A stretch of DNA of 64,000 bases from Nicoletella semolina (GTDB lineage Bacteria > Pseudomonadota > Gammaproteobacteria > Enterobacterales > Pasteurellaceae), in assembly GCF_004345745.1 (NCBI RefSeq), contig NZ_SLXJ01000002.1:62001-126000 (forward strand). The letters run 5' to 3'. Below, in pieces: positions 16,661 to 23,878 of this stretch. A program made the translations under genes and the position numbers. The notes below the pieces were generated by a model. It worked only from the letters and a program-made list of their open reading frames with translations, made no database searches and was not told the DNA's origin. Numbering within the stretch: the first letter of the stretch is position 1; each line of letters starts with the position of its first letter.

Positions 16661-16908
16661 AAGCCAAGCTAAAGGCATTATTCCATCATTTACAGACAGT
16701 AACGTTATTACGCTTAAGTGGTGATTTACGCAAAGGGGCTTACCTGATGGGACTTGGACTTGTAGGAACGGTTTTATCTTCAGACAACGTTTCTGTTCTT
16801 GAAGGGATTTTTCTCTTTCTTTTTGGTGCAGTTACTTGGATAATAGGTCATCTTTGTGCTTATTATACAGATATTAAGTCAAAACATACGCAAGGAGAGA
16901 AAAAATGA
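16657..16908 (+). CDS. Small ICE membrane protein (83 aa)
   Basis: An 83-residue protein with a basic N-terminus and two membrane segments (about residues 27-42 and 48-70), predicted to sit in the inner membrane. The ATG at 16657 follows AGGAGGG by eight bases and overlaps the preceding stop; its own stop overlaps the next ATG. Not recognised. Middle gene of a three-gene overlapping set (16403, 16657, 16905) behind leader copy 2. Confidence 0.72.
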   Translation: MKAKLKALFHHLQTVTLLRLSGDLRKGAYLMGLGLVGTVLSSDNVSVLEGIFLFLFGAVTWIIGHLCAYYTDIKSKHTQGEKK

Positions 16909-17060
16909 ACTGGCCACTCTTTGTTATACTCGGTTTGTCAACGCTCTTTATAGGCACGTTTGTTGGGCTTTTATATTGGGCGAATTGGGATTTAATTAAA
17001 GCAGAGTTTTCAGAAGATGAAGCACTTGCTGACAAAGATCCCGAAAACAAATCGAATTAA
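16905..17060 (+). CDS. 51-residue single-pass membrane protein
   Basis: A short frame starting MNWPLFVILG at 16905, preceded by AAGGAGA and overlapping the previous stop (ATGA). It has one membrane helix (about residues 5-25) followed by an acidic, Asp/Glu-rich cytoplasmic tail ending at 17060. Overlapping start, good ribosome site and sensible composition argue that it is real despite its size. The topology loosely recalls CcoS/FixS-type proteins, but I see no convincing motif. Confidence 0.65.
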   Translation: MNWPLFVILGLSTLFIGTFVGLLYWANWDLIKAEFSEDEALADKDPENKSN

Positions 17061-17109
17061 CCTTTCAACACCTATCTTAATCGTATCACGATAAGATATT
17101 CCTATCCTT

Positions 17110-17167
17110 AGGGGAAAACGTTTCCCTTGAGGAAATGTGTTTCCCCTTTTTATTTTGGAGAAACATA
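17110..17167 (+). promoter_or_regulatory. Three-strand leader element, copy 3
   Basis: Strand 1 AGGGGAAA (17110-17117) pairs with TTTCCCCT at the end of strand 2 (TGTGTTTCCCC at 17136-17146), enclosing an inner TTTCC/GGAAA hairpin (17121-17135); a TTTTTATTTT tract follows. Strand 2 can instead pair with strand 3 GGAGAAACATA (17157-17167), the ribosome site before the ATG at 17168, with one A-C mismatch and one G-U pair. Confidence 0.75.
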
Positions 17168-17995
17168 ATGAATATTTTACACACTTATTTTGACAATAAA
17201 TTGGTTGAAGCTGGCTTTCCAAGTGAATTAACGATTGAAAGTTCGCTTTCTTATAGCCAAGGCGATGGCGTTGCCTTTTATGGTCGGCTTTATTCTGATG
17301 ATTGGATTAATCTGTATAAACACATTTATCCTGAACAAACAGAGAAAGCCTATCGCCGATTTGCATTTATTGCCGAATATATTGGGGCGAATGAGTATTT
17401 CAATGTGCTTGACATTACGCGTAATCATTTCGGTTATCGCTATTCCCATTGTAATACGATGAGCCTTGATACGCGTCCAGCGGAAGAAGCGTTCTGCTTT
17501 CGAGATATTCGCAACAAAGATAAAGCTATATTCAGAGAAATCTGGGACAACTTTATTGCGGATTTGGGCGAATACATTAAAGACACCTCAACAATACTGG
17601 AACGTCTTGGGTATCGTTTGTTGGAATCAATGTATATTGAACCAGAAGAAAAACGTCGCACCATTAATACTAAGCAGTATCGCATTGAATTTACGGTTGA
17701 ACCCGTGCCTTTTCATTATGGCTATTTTAGCTCAGAAGATTTTGGCTATGAGGATACCAATCAATTTTGCGAAGCCATTTTGAATGGCATGAAAATCGTT
17801 GATTTAAGTGCTACGGTCTATCACAAAGCACTCGACATTCAAATGGGCGAAAGTTCATTAGGTTGGTGTACTTACTTGAGTGAGGATACCACTTACGGTG
17901 GCAATCAACGTTATTTAATCCTTGATGCCATTCGTGAAGCGAGAACTTTTGCACACAAGCTGGCAGGCTTAACGCAATTACGTCAGTCTCAATAA
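17168..17995 (+). CDS. ICE accessory protein of unknown function (275 aa)
   Basis: A 275-residue soluble protein, acidic and rich in Tyr/Phe, without signal or membrane segments. The start at 17168 is fixed by GGAG within the leader element; an in-frame ATG at 17135 lies in the leader hairpin. The phrase SLSYSQGDGVAFYG near residue 27 is memorable and I associate it only with uncharacterised ICE/plasmid proteins. It sits between the small-protein set and the ArdC-like gene, each with its own three-strand leader, so the three units are probably regulated alike and may act during DNA entry. Confidence 0.7.
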   Translation: MNILHTYFDNKLVEAGFPSELTIESSLSYSQGDGVAFYGRLYSDDWINLYKHIYPEQTEKAYRRFAFIAEYIGANEYFNVLDITRNHFGYRYSHCNTMSLDTRPAEEAFCFRDIRNKDKAIFREIWDNFIADLGEYIKDTSTILERLGYRLLESMYIEPEEKRRTINTKQYRIEFTVEPVPFHYGYFSSEDFGYEDTNQFCEAILNGMKIVDLSATVYHKALDIQMGESSLGWCTYLSEDTTYGGNQRYLILDAIREARTFAHKLAGLTQLRQSQ

Positions 17996-18019
17996 ATTGA
18001 CTTTCTTTTCAACCCAATC

Positions 18020-18073
18020 GGGGAACATTCTCCGATTGTGGAGTGGTTCCCCTTTTTATTTAGGAGAACCACA
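18020..18073 (+). promoter_or_regulatory. Three-strand leader element, copy 4
   Basis: Strand 1 GGGGAAC (18020-18026) pairs with GTTCCCC at the end of strand 2 (GTGGTTCCCC at 18043-18052), enclosing CTCC/GGAG (18030-18043); CTTTTTATTT follows. Strand 2 can instead pair with strand 3 GGAGAACCAC (18063-18072) before the ATG at 18074. Compared with copies 2 and 3, both partners have changed together (GTGTTTC with GAAACAC becomes GTGGTTC with GAACCAC), which is compensatory change supporting the RBS-hiding pairing. Confidence 0.78.
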
Positions 18074-19042
18074 ATGAAAAATTCAACACAGAAAAAAGAT
18101 ATTTATCAAGAAATTACTGATAGAATTATCACCGCACTTGAAGCTGGCACGGTTCCTTGGCTAAAACCTTGGGATAACCCAGAGGGCAATTTAGGCATAC
18201 CTTGCAATGCCGTGTCAGGACGATACTATCAAGGAATAAATATCTTACTTTTATGGATTGCTGGCGCAGAAAATGGCTATCGACAATGTAAATGGATCAC
18301 CGCACGGGCCGCTAACAAATTAGGTGGCTATGTGCGTAAAGGTGAGAAAGCCACTATTGTCGCCAGTTATTGCCCGATTGAGCGTGAAAAATGTGATGAC
18401 GAAGGTAACCCGATTTGTGATGAAGAGGGCAACCCTGAAATGGAGCAGTTTGCCATTTTAAAACGTTATCCTGTTTTCAACATCGAACAATGCGACGGTT
18501 TGCCGAAAGCAATGTTTGATAAAACGCAAGAACGTGCAGTAGATGCTGAGCTGACCCAATACCAGATTTACGCAGATATTCGCAAAATTATCGACGGTAT
18601 GTCGCTAACGGTTAATATCGGGCCAAGCCCTAACGCTTTTTATCGACCGAATGCCGATAAAATCGTGATGCCTGAAATGAAGCAATTCCATTCAGAGCAG
18701 GATTTTTACAGTGTACTTTTGCATGAAATGACGCACGCCACAGGGCACGCCTCGCGTTTAAATCGAGAAGGTATTGCCTCAGGTAAAGCCAAATTTGGCA
18801 ACAAAATCTATGCCTTTGAAGAGCTAATTGCTGAAATGGGCGGGGCATTTTTATGTGCACATCTTGGGTTTAATCAAGTTCCACAAAATGCCGCCTATAT
18901 TCAAAGTTGGCTCAAGATTTTGAAAGAGGATAATCGTGCCATTCTCAAAGCCTCAGGATTTGCCCGCAAAGCCTGTGAATATATGCTTGAGACACTTGAT
19001 GTTCAAAAACAATATGAACATTACTATCCTGAAGCAGCGTAA
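18074..19042 (+). CDS. ArdC-like antirestriction protein with zincin metallopeptidase motif
   Basis: A 322-residue protein. The N-terminal third matches the ArdC/TraC-type ssDNA-binding domain (PF08401), including PWLKPW and the NAVSGRYYQGINILLLW segment. The C-terminal part carries the zinc-peptidase motif HEMTHATGH (HExxH plus a third His) near residue 220. ArdC proteins bind incoming single-stranded DNA and protect it from restriction after conjugation. The start at 18074 has GGAG from leader copy 4. The gene ends before a hairpin terminator. An uptake word lies at 18131-18139. Confidence 0.88.
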   Translation: MKNSTQKKDIYQEITDRIITALEAGTVPWLKPWDNPEGNLGIPCNAVSGRYYQGINILLLWIAGAENGYRQCKWITARAANKLGGYVRKGEKATIVASYCPIEREKCDDEGNPICDEEGNPEMEQFAILKRYPVFNIEQCDGLPKAMFDKTQERAVDAELTQYQIYADIRKIIDGMSLTVNIGPSPNAFYRPNADKIVMPEMKQFHSEQDFYSVLLHEMTHATGHASRLNREGIASGKAKFGNKIYAFEELIAEMGGAFLCAHLGFNQVPQNAAYIQSWLKILKEDNRAILKASGFARKACEYMLETLDVQKQYEHYYPEAA

Positions 19043-19055
19043 ACTATACGGAGTG

Positions 19056-19072
19056 GCATCATTTAATGATGC
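19056..19072 (+). terminator. Hairpin after the ArdC-like gene
   Basis: GCATCAT (19056-19062), loop TTA, ATGATGC (19066-19072), extended by GAG/CTC outside and followed by a CT-rich TTTCTTTC tract. It lies 13 bases past the stop, consistent with a moderate terminator. Confidence 0.6.
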
Positions 19073-19092
19073 ACCTCTTTCTTTCAACCTTT

Positions 19093-19122
19093 AAAAGTGC
19101 GGTTAAATTTCACCGCACTTTT
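19093..19122. terminator. Inverted uptake-sequence pair, terminator-like
   Basis: AAAAGTGCGGT (19093-19103) and ACCGCACTTTT (19112-19122) form an 11-bp stem with an 8-base loop and a T-run. Inverted pairs of the AAGTGCGGT uptake word acting as terminators are well known in Haemophilus-type Pasteurellaceae. This pair overlaps the apparent beginning of the methylase-like frame. Confidence 0.75.
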
Positions 19123-19597
19123 TCCCAATGGGGATAAAGTGGTATTACAAGGTTGTGATAGTACTATAAAGAGCAAAGGATATATTACTCTTTCGGAGCC
19201 TTGCTGTGGATCAGGTGTTATGGTGATCGGTTGTGTTAATACACTGTATGAATATGGATTTAACCCTCAAAAACAGTTTTGCGTGCATTGCCAAGATGTT
19301 GATTTCACAGCTGCGATGATGTGTTATATACAACTATCACTTCTGCACATTCCCGCTTGTGTCGTTGTAGGGGATACCTTATGTGATGAACAACGTATCT
19401 GTATCTATATGTTAGCGTATGTTATGGGGGATTGGTCATCAAAATGGGCACTCAGTGATATTCAAAATAAAGTAGAGGCAGATATTGTCGATGCTGAAGA
19501 ACGGATTGAAACTAAATCGACATTAAAGCCATCGTTTTTCCCAGCCATTTTGGAAGAGGAAGAAGTACTTGATGAAGATGAAGTGATTTTTTACTGA
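19097..19597 (+). pseudogene. 5'-truncated N6-adenine DNA methylase-like fragment
   Basis: About 160 residues readable after the uptake-word hairpin. SEPCCGSGVMVIG matches methyltransferase motif I (usually EPACGAGGMVIA in plasmid and ICE methylases), followed by a segment like HVTCTDIDPVAADMAYIQLSLLGIP and a GDTL phrase, then an acidic tail. The upstream portion with the FTP-type entry motif is missing and a catalytic NPPY is not visible, so I read it as a remnant or a non-catalytic derivative. The only start at the 5' end is a GTG inside the hairpin, without a ribosome site; an internal ATG lies at 19220. Confidence 0.6.
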
Positions 19598-19672
19598 TAG
19601 AACAAAAGCACTCAATAATGAGTGCTTTTTACTATTACGGCAATGTCAAATACATTAGATTGGTATATAGAC

Positions 19673-20128
19673 TTACTGCTTTCTAAGCATGTATTCAATA
19701 TTATCCAATGTGTCCAATAGTGCTGTTACAAGTACTTTGTTGTCTGATTTCTTTTGTAGTAATTTAGATATACATCTGTTGAAGTAGGTTGAATTATGCA
19801 TTAACAATCCAAAATTTGGAGCGGTTGTTATCGTTGCCGTTTTGATCTCATTTCTAAATTTAAAAGTAAAATCTATAACATTATCTCTACAATAAAATGC
19901 GAATATCATGCATAGAAAACAGAATAATAAATTTATAAATCCTGTCTGTGTAAAGGCACAATATAAAGCAAAAAATAAACTGCACATAAGAAAGCCAGAA
20001 CATATATAAATTAGGATATTACTATTCTGTCTAATTTTCCGTTCTCTTTCTTTTAAGAATTTCCTTAAGTAGTTAGAAAATTCAGTAAACTCAAATAGAT
20101 ACTTTATTAATTCTTGTTTTTCGTTCAT
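19673..20128 (-). CDS. Hypothetical membrane protein (151 aa)
   Basis: A protein with a polar helical N-terminus (about 40 residues), two membrane helices (about 42-85) and a C-terminal soluble domain. The start at 20128 (MNEKQE) is preferred because AGGA lies upstream on the minus strand; an ATG 21 bases earlier has none. Unrecognised. It lies just below the truncated end of the duplicated resolvase/P-loop module and may be cargo of that module. AT-rich compared with the ICE backbone. Confidence 0.65.
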   Translation of the reverse strand: MNEKQELIKYLFEFTEFSNYLRKFLKERERKIRQNSNILIYICSGFLMCSLFFALYCAFTQTGFINLLFCFLCMIFAFYCRDNVIDFTFKFRNEIKTATITTAPNFGLLMHNSTYFNRCISKLLQKKSDNKVLVTALLDTLDNIEYMLRKQ

Positions 20129-20151
20129 TTTGTTTTTTCCTATGTGCATCT

Positions 20152-20211
20152 TTATTTAATAGGACTATTTTGAGTAAATGTCGCATTCAGTTTTAAAATG
20201 TTATGGTTCAT
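20152..20211 (-). pseudogene. 5' remnant of a second P-loop gene
   Basis: Reads MNHNILKLNATFTQNSPI then a stop, matching the first 18 residues of the P-loop gene at 21337 (MEHNILKLNSKFTQNSPI). The similarity ends at about 20157, so this is the broken copy left by duplication of the module. Confidence 0.8.
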
Positions 20212-20819
20212 GATATTCCTCATTACCGTTTTTAATTATATTAAGTTTTATATTTTCGCCAAACCCGTAATACCGTACTTTCACTTGTATTAAGGATCGC
20301 CGCAGTCTTTTTGATAGTCGTGCCATTTTTACGCTGTTCAATGATGGCGTTATGTAGCTCAATGTTAGGTTGCCGACCACGGTATTTTCGTTGCTTTCGA
20401 GCAAGGGCAATACCTTGATGCTGTCGCTCTTTACGTTTTTGATAATCGTTATAGGCAACACTGACCGCGAGCTTAAAAAACATATTTTGCAGTGCTGAAA
20501 ATAAATCAGACATCAAAAAGTGAGGATCAAATACGCTAGCTTGTCCCCCAATACTTTGTGAGAGGGTATTCATATCAAAGACTTCGGGGACTTGAATTTT
20601 TGCTCCTTTCGATTGTATGGCATCAATCAACTCAAGAGCTTTTTTCGGCTCTAATCGTGTTAAACGATCTATACTCTCAGCAATCACGACATCATTTTGT
20701 TGTAAATCCCCAATCAATCTTGCAAGTTCTGGGCGTTTTTCCCATTCCGTTGTGCCTGAAATTTTTTCACGATAAACCGCAACCACATAAAATCCTTTTT
20801 GTTTTGCGTCTTCGATCAA
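20157..20819 (-). repeat. Module duplication, copy 1 (decayed)
   Basis: Contains the P-loop gene's first 18 codons, the intergenic stretch and the resolvase from codon 22, in the same order as 21283-21946. Several third-position differences show the duplication is not recent or that the copies came from diverged relatives. Confidence 0.8.
20241..20819 (-). pseudogene. Serine recombinase (resolvase), copy lacking the catalytic N-terminus
   Basis: 192 residues closely similar to the intact resolvase at 21368-22009 from its residue 22 onward, including KISGTTEWEKRPEL, ESIDRLTRLEPKKALELI and the C-terminal helix-turn-helix (RGRQPNIELHNAIIEQRKNG). The first 21 residues, which in the intact copy hold the catalytic Ser in YMRVSTEEQ, are absent; the first possible start is a TTG at the breakpoint. 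It may still bind res DNA but cannot cut it. Part of the tandem duplication. Confidence 0.85.
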
Positions 20820-20863
20820 TTTAATATCATAAAGAAATAAATAATTATTTTTAGCCTTTTATC

Positions 20864-21337
20864 CTAAAATAATAGGTGTGCAGAAATCTGGTTTCTAGTT
20901 AGGTGCAAATGAATTGGTGCATTTCTCATCTTAGTCAGTTTTTTTCTGCTATTAATAAATGCTTGCCAGTTTGTTAGTGACTCAAGGTAAATGTAGTCGA
21001 TAGTAGTGATAATAATTGGATTTCTTAAGGTTTCTAATTGCTTTATGATGATATTCAATTCTTGAAAGTTTGAAACATCGAGACCTAAAATATCCTTGTC
21101 ATTTAGATTAGGGGCTTTATTATTTAAGTCAAGTAGTGAATTAATCAAAACTACGCTTTTGAGTTTTGCTATTTTGCTTAAGAGAGTTGATTTTCCTGTT
21201 GCAATTTTTCCAGAAATAATCACCAATATAGAGCTGGTGATGCTATCAAGGTGTTCTTCTAAATAGTTATTAAAACGAATATTAATAGGACTATTTTGAG
21301 TAAATTTCGAATTAAGTTTTAAAATGTTGTGCTCCAT
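20864..21337 (-). CDS. Small P-loop protein linked to the resolvase
   Basis: 157 residues with a P-loop ISGKIATGKSTLL near residue 43 and a hydrophobic strand with Asp (NPIIITTIDYI) near 116 as a possible Walker B or sensor strand. It starts 30 bases below the resolvase stop. No family is assigned with confidence; short ATP-binding partners of this kind occur in transposons (TniB/IstB type) and plasmid maintenance, but this is only 157 residues, and its 3' end abuts the junction with the second resolvase, so it may itself be shortened. Confidence 0.65.
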   Translation of the reverse strand: MEHNILKLNSKFTQNSPINIRFNNYLEEHLDSITSSILVIISGKIATGKSTLLSKIAKLKSVVLINSLLDLNNKAPNLNDKDILGLDVSNFQELNIIIKQLETLRNPIIITTIDYIYLESLTNWQAFINSRKKLTKMRNAPIHLHLTRNQISAHLLF

Positions 21338-21946
21338 GATATTCCTTATTATTGTTTTTTAATTATATTAAGCCTTATATTTTCGCCAAACTCTCAATAC
21401 TGTACTTTCACTTGTATTAAGGATTGCCGCGGTCTCTTTAATGGATGTCCCATTTTTTCGCTGTTCAATAATGGCGTGGTGCAATGCGATATTGGGTTGC
21501 CGCCCTCGATATTTTCGTTGCTTTCGAGCAAGAGCAATTCCCTGATGTTGTCGTTCTTTTCGTTTTTGGAAATCATTGTGCGCCACACTGACGGCGAGTT
21601 TTAGAAACATATTTTGCATTGCTGAGAAGAGGTCTGACATTAAAAATTTAGGGTCAAAAACCTCTGCACTTGTACCGAGGCTTTGTGACACGGTATCAAA
21701 ATCAAATACCTCAGGAACCTGAATTTTTGCCCCTTTTGATTGTATGGCATTAATTAACTCAAGGGCTTTTTTCGGTTCTAATCGTGTTAAACGGTCGATA
21801 CTTTCTGCAATCACGACATCGTTTTGTTGCAAATCACTAATTAACCGCGAAAGTTCTGGGCGTTTTTCCCATTCCGTCGTGCCTGAAATTTTTTCACGAT
21901 ATACGGCTGCCACATAAAAGCCTTTACGTTTTGTATCATCGATCAG
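21283..21946 (-). repeat. Module duplication, copy 2 (intact)
   Basis: Partner of 20157-20819: resolvase codons 22 onward, spacer, and the first 18 codons of the P-loop gene. Outside these limits the sequences differ, which defines both breakpoints. Confidence 0.8.
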
Positions 21947-22009
21947 CTTTTCTTGCCGTTGTAGATCTTGCTCTTCGGTGGAGACTCTCATATAGATTCG
22001 TGCGAACAT
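21368..22009 (-). CDS. Serine recombinase, resolvase/invertase family
   Basis: A 213-residue small serine recombinase. N-terminal FARIYMRVSTEEQDLQRQ holds the nucleophile Ser at residue 10; SIDRLTRLEPKKAL carries the conserved Arg/Asp group; the C-terminus (about 165-213) is a helix-turn-helix typical of Tn3-type resolvases and invertases. It probably resolves cointegrates or inverts DNA at sites next to itself; three dyads of ATGAC half-sites lie directly upstream at 22035-22142. Intact, unlike its duplicate at 20241-20819. Confidence 0.92.
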   Translation of the reverse strand: MFARIYMRVSTEEQDLQRQEKLIDDTKRKGFYVAAVYREKISGTTEWEKRPELSRLISDLQQNDVVIAESIDRLTRLEPKKALELINAIQSKGAKIQVPEVFDFDTVSQSLGTSAEVFDPKFLMSDLFSAMQNMFLKLAVSVAHNDFQKRKERQHQGIALARKQRKYRGRQPNIALHHAIIEQRKNGTSIKETAAILNTSESTVLRVWRKYKA

Positions 22010-22034
22010 AAAATACTCAACATACCTTCATTAA

Positions 22035-22142
22035 GGTCATTTTTTTATGACCCTGTTATTGAACCCCATTTTCAGTCTAAATGACGGGGGCATTTACTGG
22101 ATTTTTGCCAGTGTCATTGAGGTATACCCTAATGACGGTCAC
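22035..22142. promoter_or_regulatory. Candidate resolvase binding site (res-like dyads)
   Basis: Three dyads of ATGAC/GTCAT half-sites lie directly upstream of the resolvase: GGTCAT-N6-ATGACC (22035-22052), AATGAC (22080-22085) facing GTCATT (22113-22118), and GTGTCATT (22111-22118) facing AATGACGGTCAC (22131-22142). Multi-dyad sites beside the gene are the usual arrangement for resolvase res sites, and the same proteins repress their own promoter there. Inferred from pattern only. Confidence 0.5.
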
Positions 22143-22264
22143 TATTTTGCAAAATATCAGGGGATTTTAGGAGAATTAATTGTTTTGAAATTTCAGAGAA
22201 TTTAGGAGAGGAAAAGTCATTTAGGATAAATATACTGGAACAGGAGGAATGAGATCACATAACA

Positions 22265-22498
22265 ATGAGAGCTTTGATTATCGTTATACCCCTTCTTTTT
22301 TCAAGTTGGGCCAATGCTCAAATTCAAGCGAGCCAAATTTGCCACGCTGATCCTGAAGTGACAGCGTATAACTATGCAGGCTTATGGGAAAAATTTGAAG
22401 ATGGTTGGATTTGTAACTATTGGCAGTTTTTATCAGAAGATGAATGGGAAGAAGTGATTATAGAGGAAGAAGGATTGGAAGCAGAAATTGATGAATAA
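22265..22498 (+). CDS. Small exported acidic protein
   Basis: 77 residues with a signal peptide (residues 1-18, cleavage near NAQ), two Cys (ICHAD, WICNYW) likely to form a disulfide, and a very acidic C-terminus (Glu-rich, residues 58-77). GGAGG lies about 17 bases upstream, somewhat far from the ATG. Not recognised. A hairpin terminator follows eight bases past the stop. Confidence 0.7.
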   Translation: MRALIIVIPLLFSSWANAQIQASQICHADPEVTAYNYAGLWEKFEDGWICNYWQFLSEDEWEEVIIEEEGLEAEIDE

Positions 22499-22505
22499 AA
22501 ATAAA

Positions 22506-22526
22506 CCCCAATTTCATCAATTGGGG
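22506..22526 (+). terminator. Factor-independent terminator
   Basis: CCCCAATT (22506-22513), loop TCATC, AATTGGGG (22519-22526), then a pyrimidine/T-rich tail to 22536. It ends the small exported protein gene. Confidence 0.85.
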
Positions 22527-22651
22527 CTATCTCTTTTGCAAAGGGGGGTCCAGCTAATCAATGATCGCTATCTTCACAGTCCCTAAGTCTTCCTATATGC
22601 TATACTTCAATGATATCGTTGTCAATGTGTTAATTAATATGGCTTAAAATT

Positions 22652-23416
22652 ATGGCATTTAAAATTAGTGAGCTTCACACTCTATTATCCCAAGCAAGAA
22701 TAGAAACGTATCTGTCTTACTTCAAAGATGAAGACGACCTTTCATTAAAAGATATGCAGGCATATGAACTCTATATTTGGAACATACAAATAAGTGCCGC
22801 ACTTTTGGAAGTGATTAGCCTATATGAAGTAGCATTACGAAATGCCATTATTAATGCGCTAGAACCTAGTTATAGGGCACATAGTATTTTAAATGATAAC
22901 TTTATTCGAGCATTAAAACCTGCAACAAGAGAAGAATTGCTCCGAATTGTAAATAAGTTGTCTTCACACAAAACCTACGAATTCCATTTCACCAATGGAC
23001 GCTTACAGCCATTAAGAATAGATACTAATGAGATTTCGCCAGGAAAAGTTGTGGCAGAGCTTAACTTTATATTTTGGGAAAATATGTTATCACGAACTCA
23101 TCGAGAGAGATGGATAAGTCATTTTAATAAAGCATTCCCTAATGCTTGTATTTCCTCCCCTAATGAACGTGATTTAATAGTGAATGAGATACATAACATA
23201 ACAAGCAGAGTGCGTTATCTAAGGAATAGAATTTGTCACCATGAGCCAATTTTCGATGAAAGTAAGATTGATCTTATCAACGTATTTAATAATATAAAAC
23301 AGGTGTTATGGTACATTTCGCCTAAAACGGCAGACATATTGGAGCAACTTGAGCGTATAAGTCAAACAATCGCACGAAAACCTCAAAAAGGAAAAGGCAT
23401 AAGGGAAATCCCCTAA
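22652..23416 (+). CDS. Abi_2 / AbiF-like abortive-infection protein (HEPN)
   Basis: A 254-residue protein. YEVALRNAI near residue 67 and RNRICHHEPIF near 197 match the Abi_2 family (PF07751: AbiD/AbiF); the R-N-x-x-C-H-H element is a HEPN RNase motif (RxxxxH). Such proteins stop phage growth by RNA cleavage and are regarded as relatives of the ancestors of Cas13. It stands alone with no obvious protein antitoxin. A hairpin overlaps its stop codon and a second follows, leaving room for a small RNA partner. Likely defence cargo of the ICE. Confidence 0.88.
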   Translation: MAFKISELHTLLSQARIETYLSYFKDEDDLSLKDMQAYELYIWNIQISAALLEVISLYEVALRNAIINALEPSYRAHSILNDNFIRALKPATREELLRIVNKLSSHKTYEFHFTNGRLQPLRIDTNEISPGKVVAELNFIFWENMLSRTHRERWISHFNKAFPNACISSPNERDLIVNEIHNITSRVRYLRNRICHHEPIFDESKIDLINVFNNIKQVLWYISPKTADILEQLERISQTIARKPQKGKGIREIP

Positions 23417-23452
23417 GGGATTTAATTTAAGGGGAATCTTTCCAAGGGGAAA
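23405..23452 (+). other. Paired hairpins at the 3' end of the Abi_2 gene
   Basis: AAATCCC-CTAA-GGGATTT (23405-23422) overlaps the stop codon and CTTTCC-AAGG-GGAAAG (23437-23452) follows after AAGGGGAAT. There is no T-run directly after either stem, so they are not plain terminators. Possible small RNA or mRNA 3' structure. Confidence 0.45.
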
Positions 23453-23504
23453 GGACTCACTCAAAAGGGCCAAAGGGCTTGTGTTTTTGTAAATAAAATT
23501 ATTT

Positions 23505-23720
23505 GTGGCTGCATTAACAACTCTATCAGGCATAATTTTCTTTGTAATTACAGGGAGTAAGGTATTGGTCTTGTTGTTTTCAACAACCGTATAAACTTTT
23601 CCTTCTCGTTTCAACATACCAAAATAATTTCCATCAAGTTTGATTCCATCAGTAAAAACTTCATTGGCATCTTGTAGCTGATCACTTCCTTGATTTTGTA
23701 ATAAAACAAGGCTTCAGAAT
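23505..23720 (-). pseudogene. Decayed IS1595-family (IS1016-like) transposase, left flank
   Basis: Translating the minus strand in pieces gives KIKEVISYKM, then DANEVFTDGIKLDGNYFG, then MLKREGKVYTVVENNKT and TLLPVITKKIMPDRVV, all in the order of an IS1016-type transposase (ISXO2-like DDE fold). The usual ELDESYFGG motif is damaged, the Gly/Arg-rich segment after it is deleted, and frames shift. The reading breaks off before the HSTHF region. With the right-hand relic at 33425-33900, in the same orientation, it brackets the lipid operon. Confidence 0.75.
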
Positions 23721-23850
23721 TAGGGTTAATTTCCAATAAATTTACTGTGGAACGGGGTGTCACTTTAAGCACAAAAAACTAGCTTTTATGTGTAAATTTC
23801 TTTATTTTACAATGGGTTACTCTAATTTTATAGGCGGATATAGCTGCTAA

Positions 23851-23878
23851 TTCAATACAAATCAAATTATTTTATAAT
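23851..23878 (+). promoter_or_regulatory. Candidate promoter of the lipid operon
   Basis: TTCAAT (23851-23856) and a perfect TATAAT (23873-23878) with a 16-base spacer lie about 95 bases before the first gene. The surrounding DNA is AT-rich, so chance matches are common. Confidence 0.4.

Noticed and set aside
16905-17060. CcoS/FixS cytochrome oxidase assembly protein
   Set aside because: Size and single helix are similar, but no diagnostic residues are visible and the context is conjugative.
15891-18073. CRISPR array
   Set aside because: The repeats are four imperfect leader elements spaced by genes of different length, each tied to a start codon; no regular spacers or cas genes.
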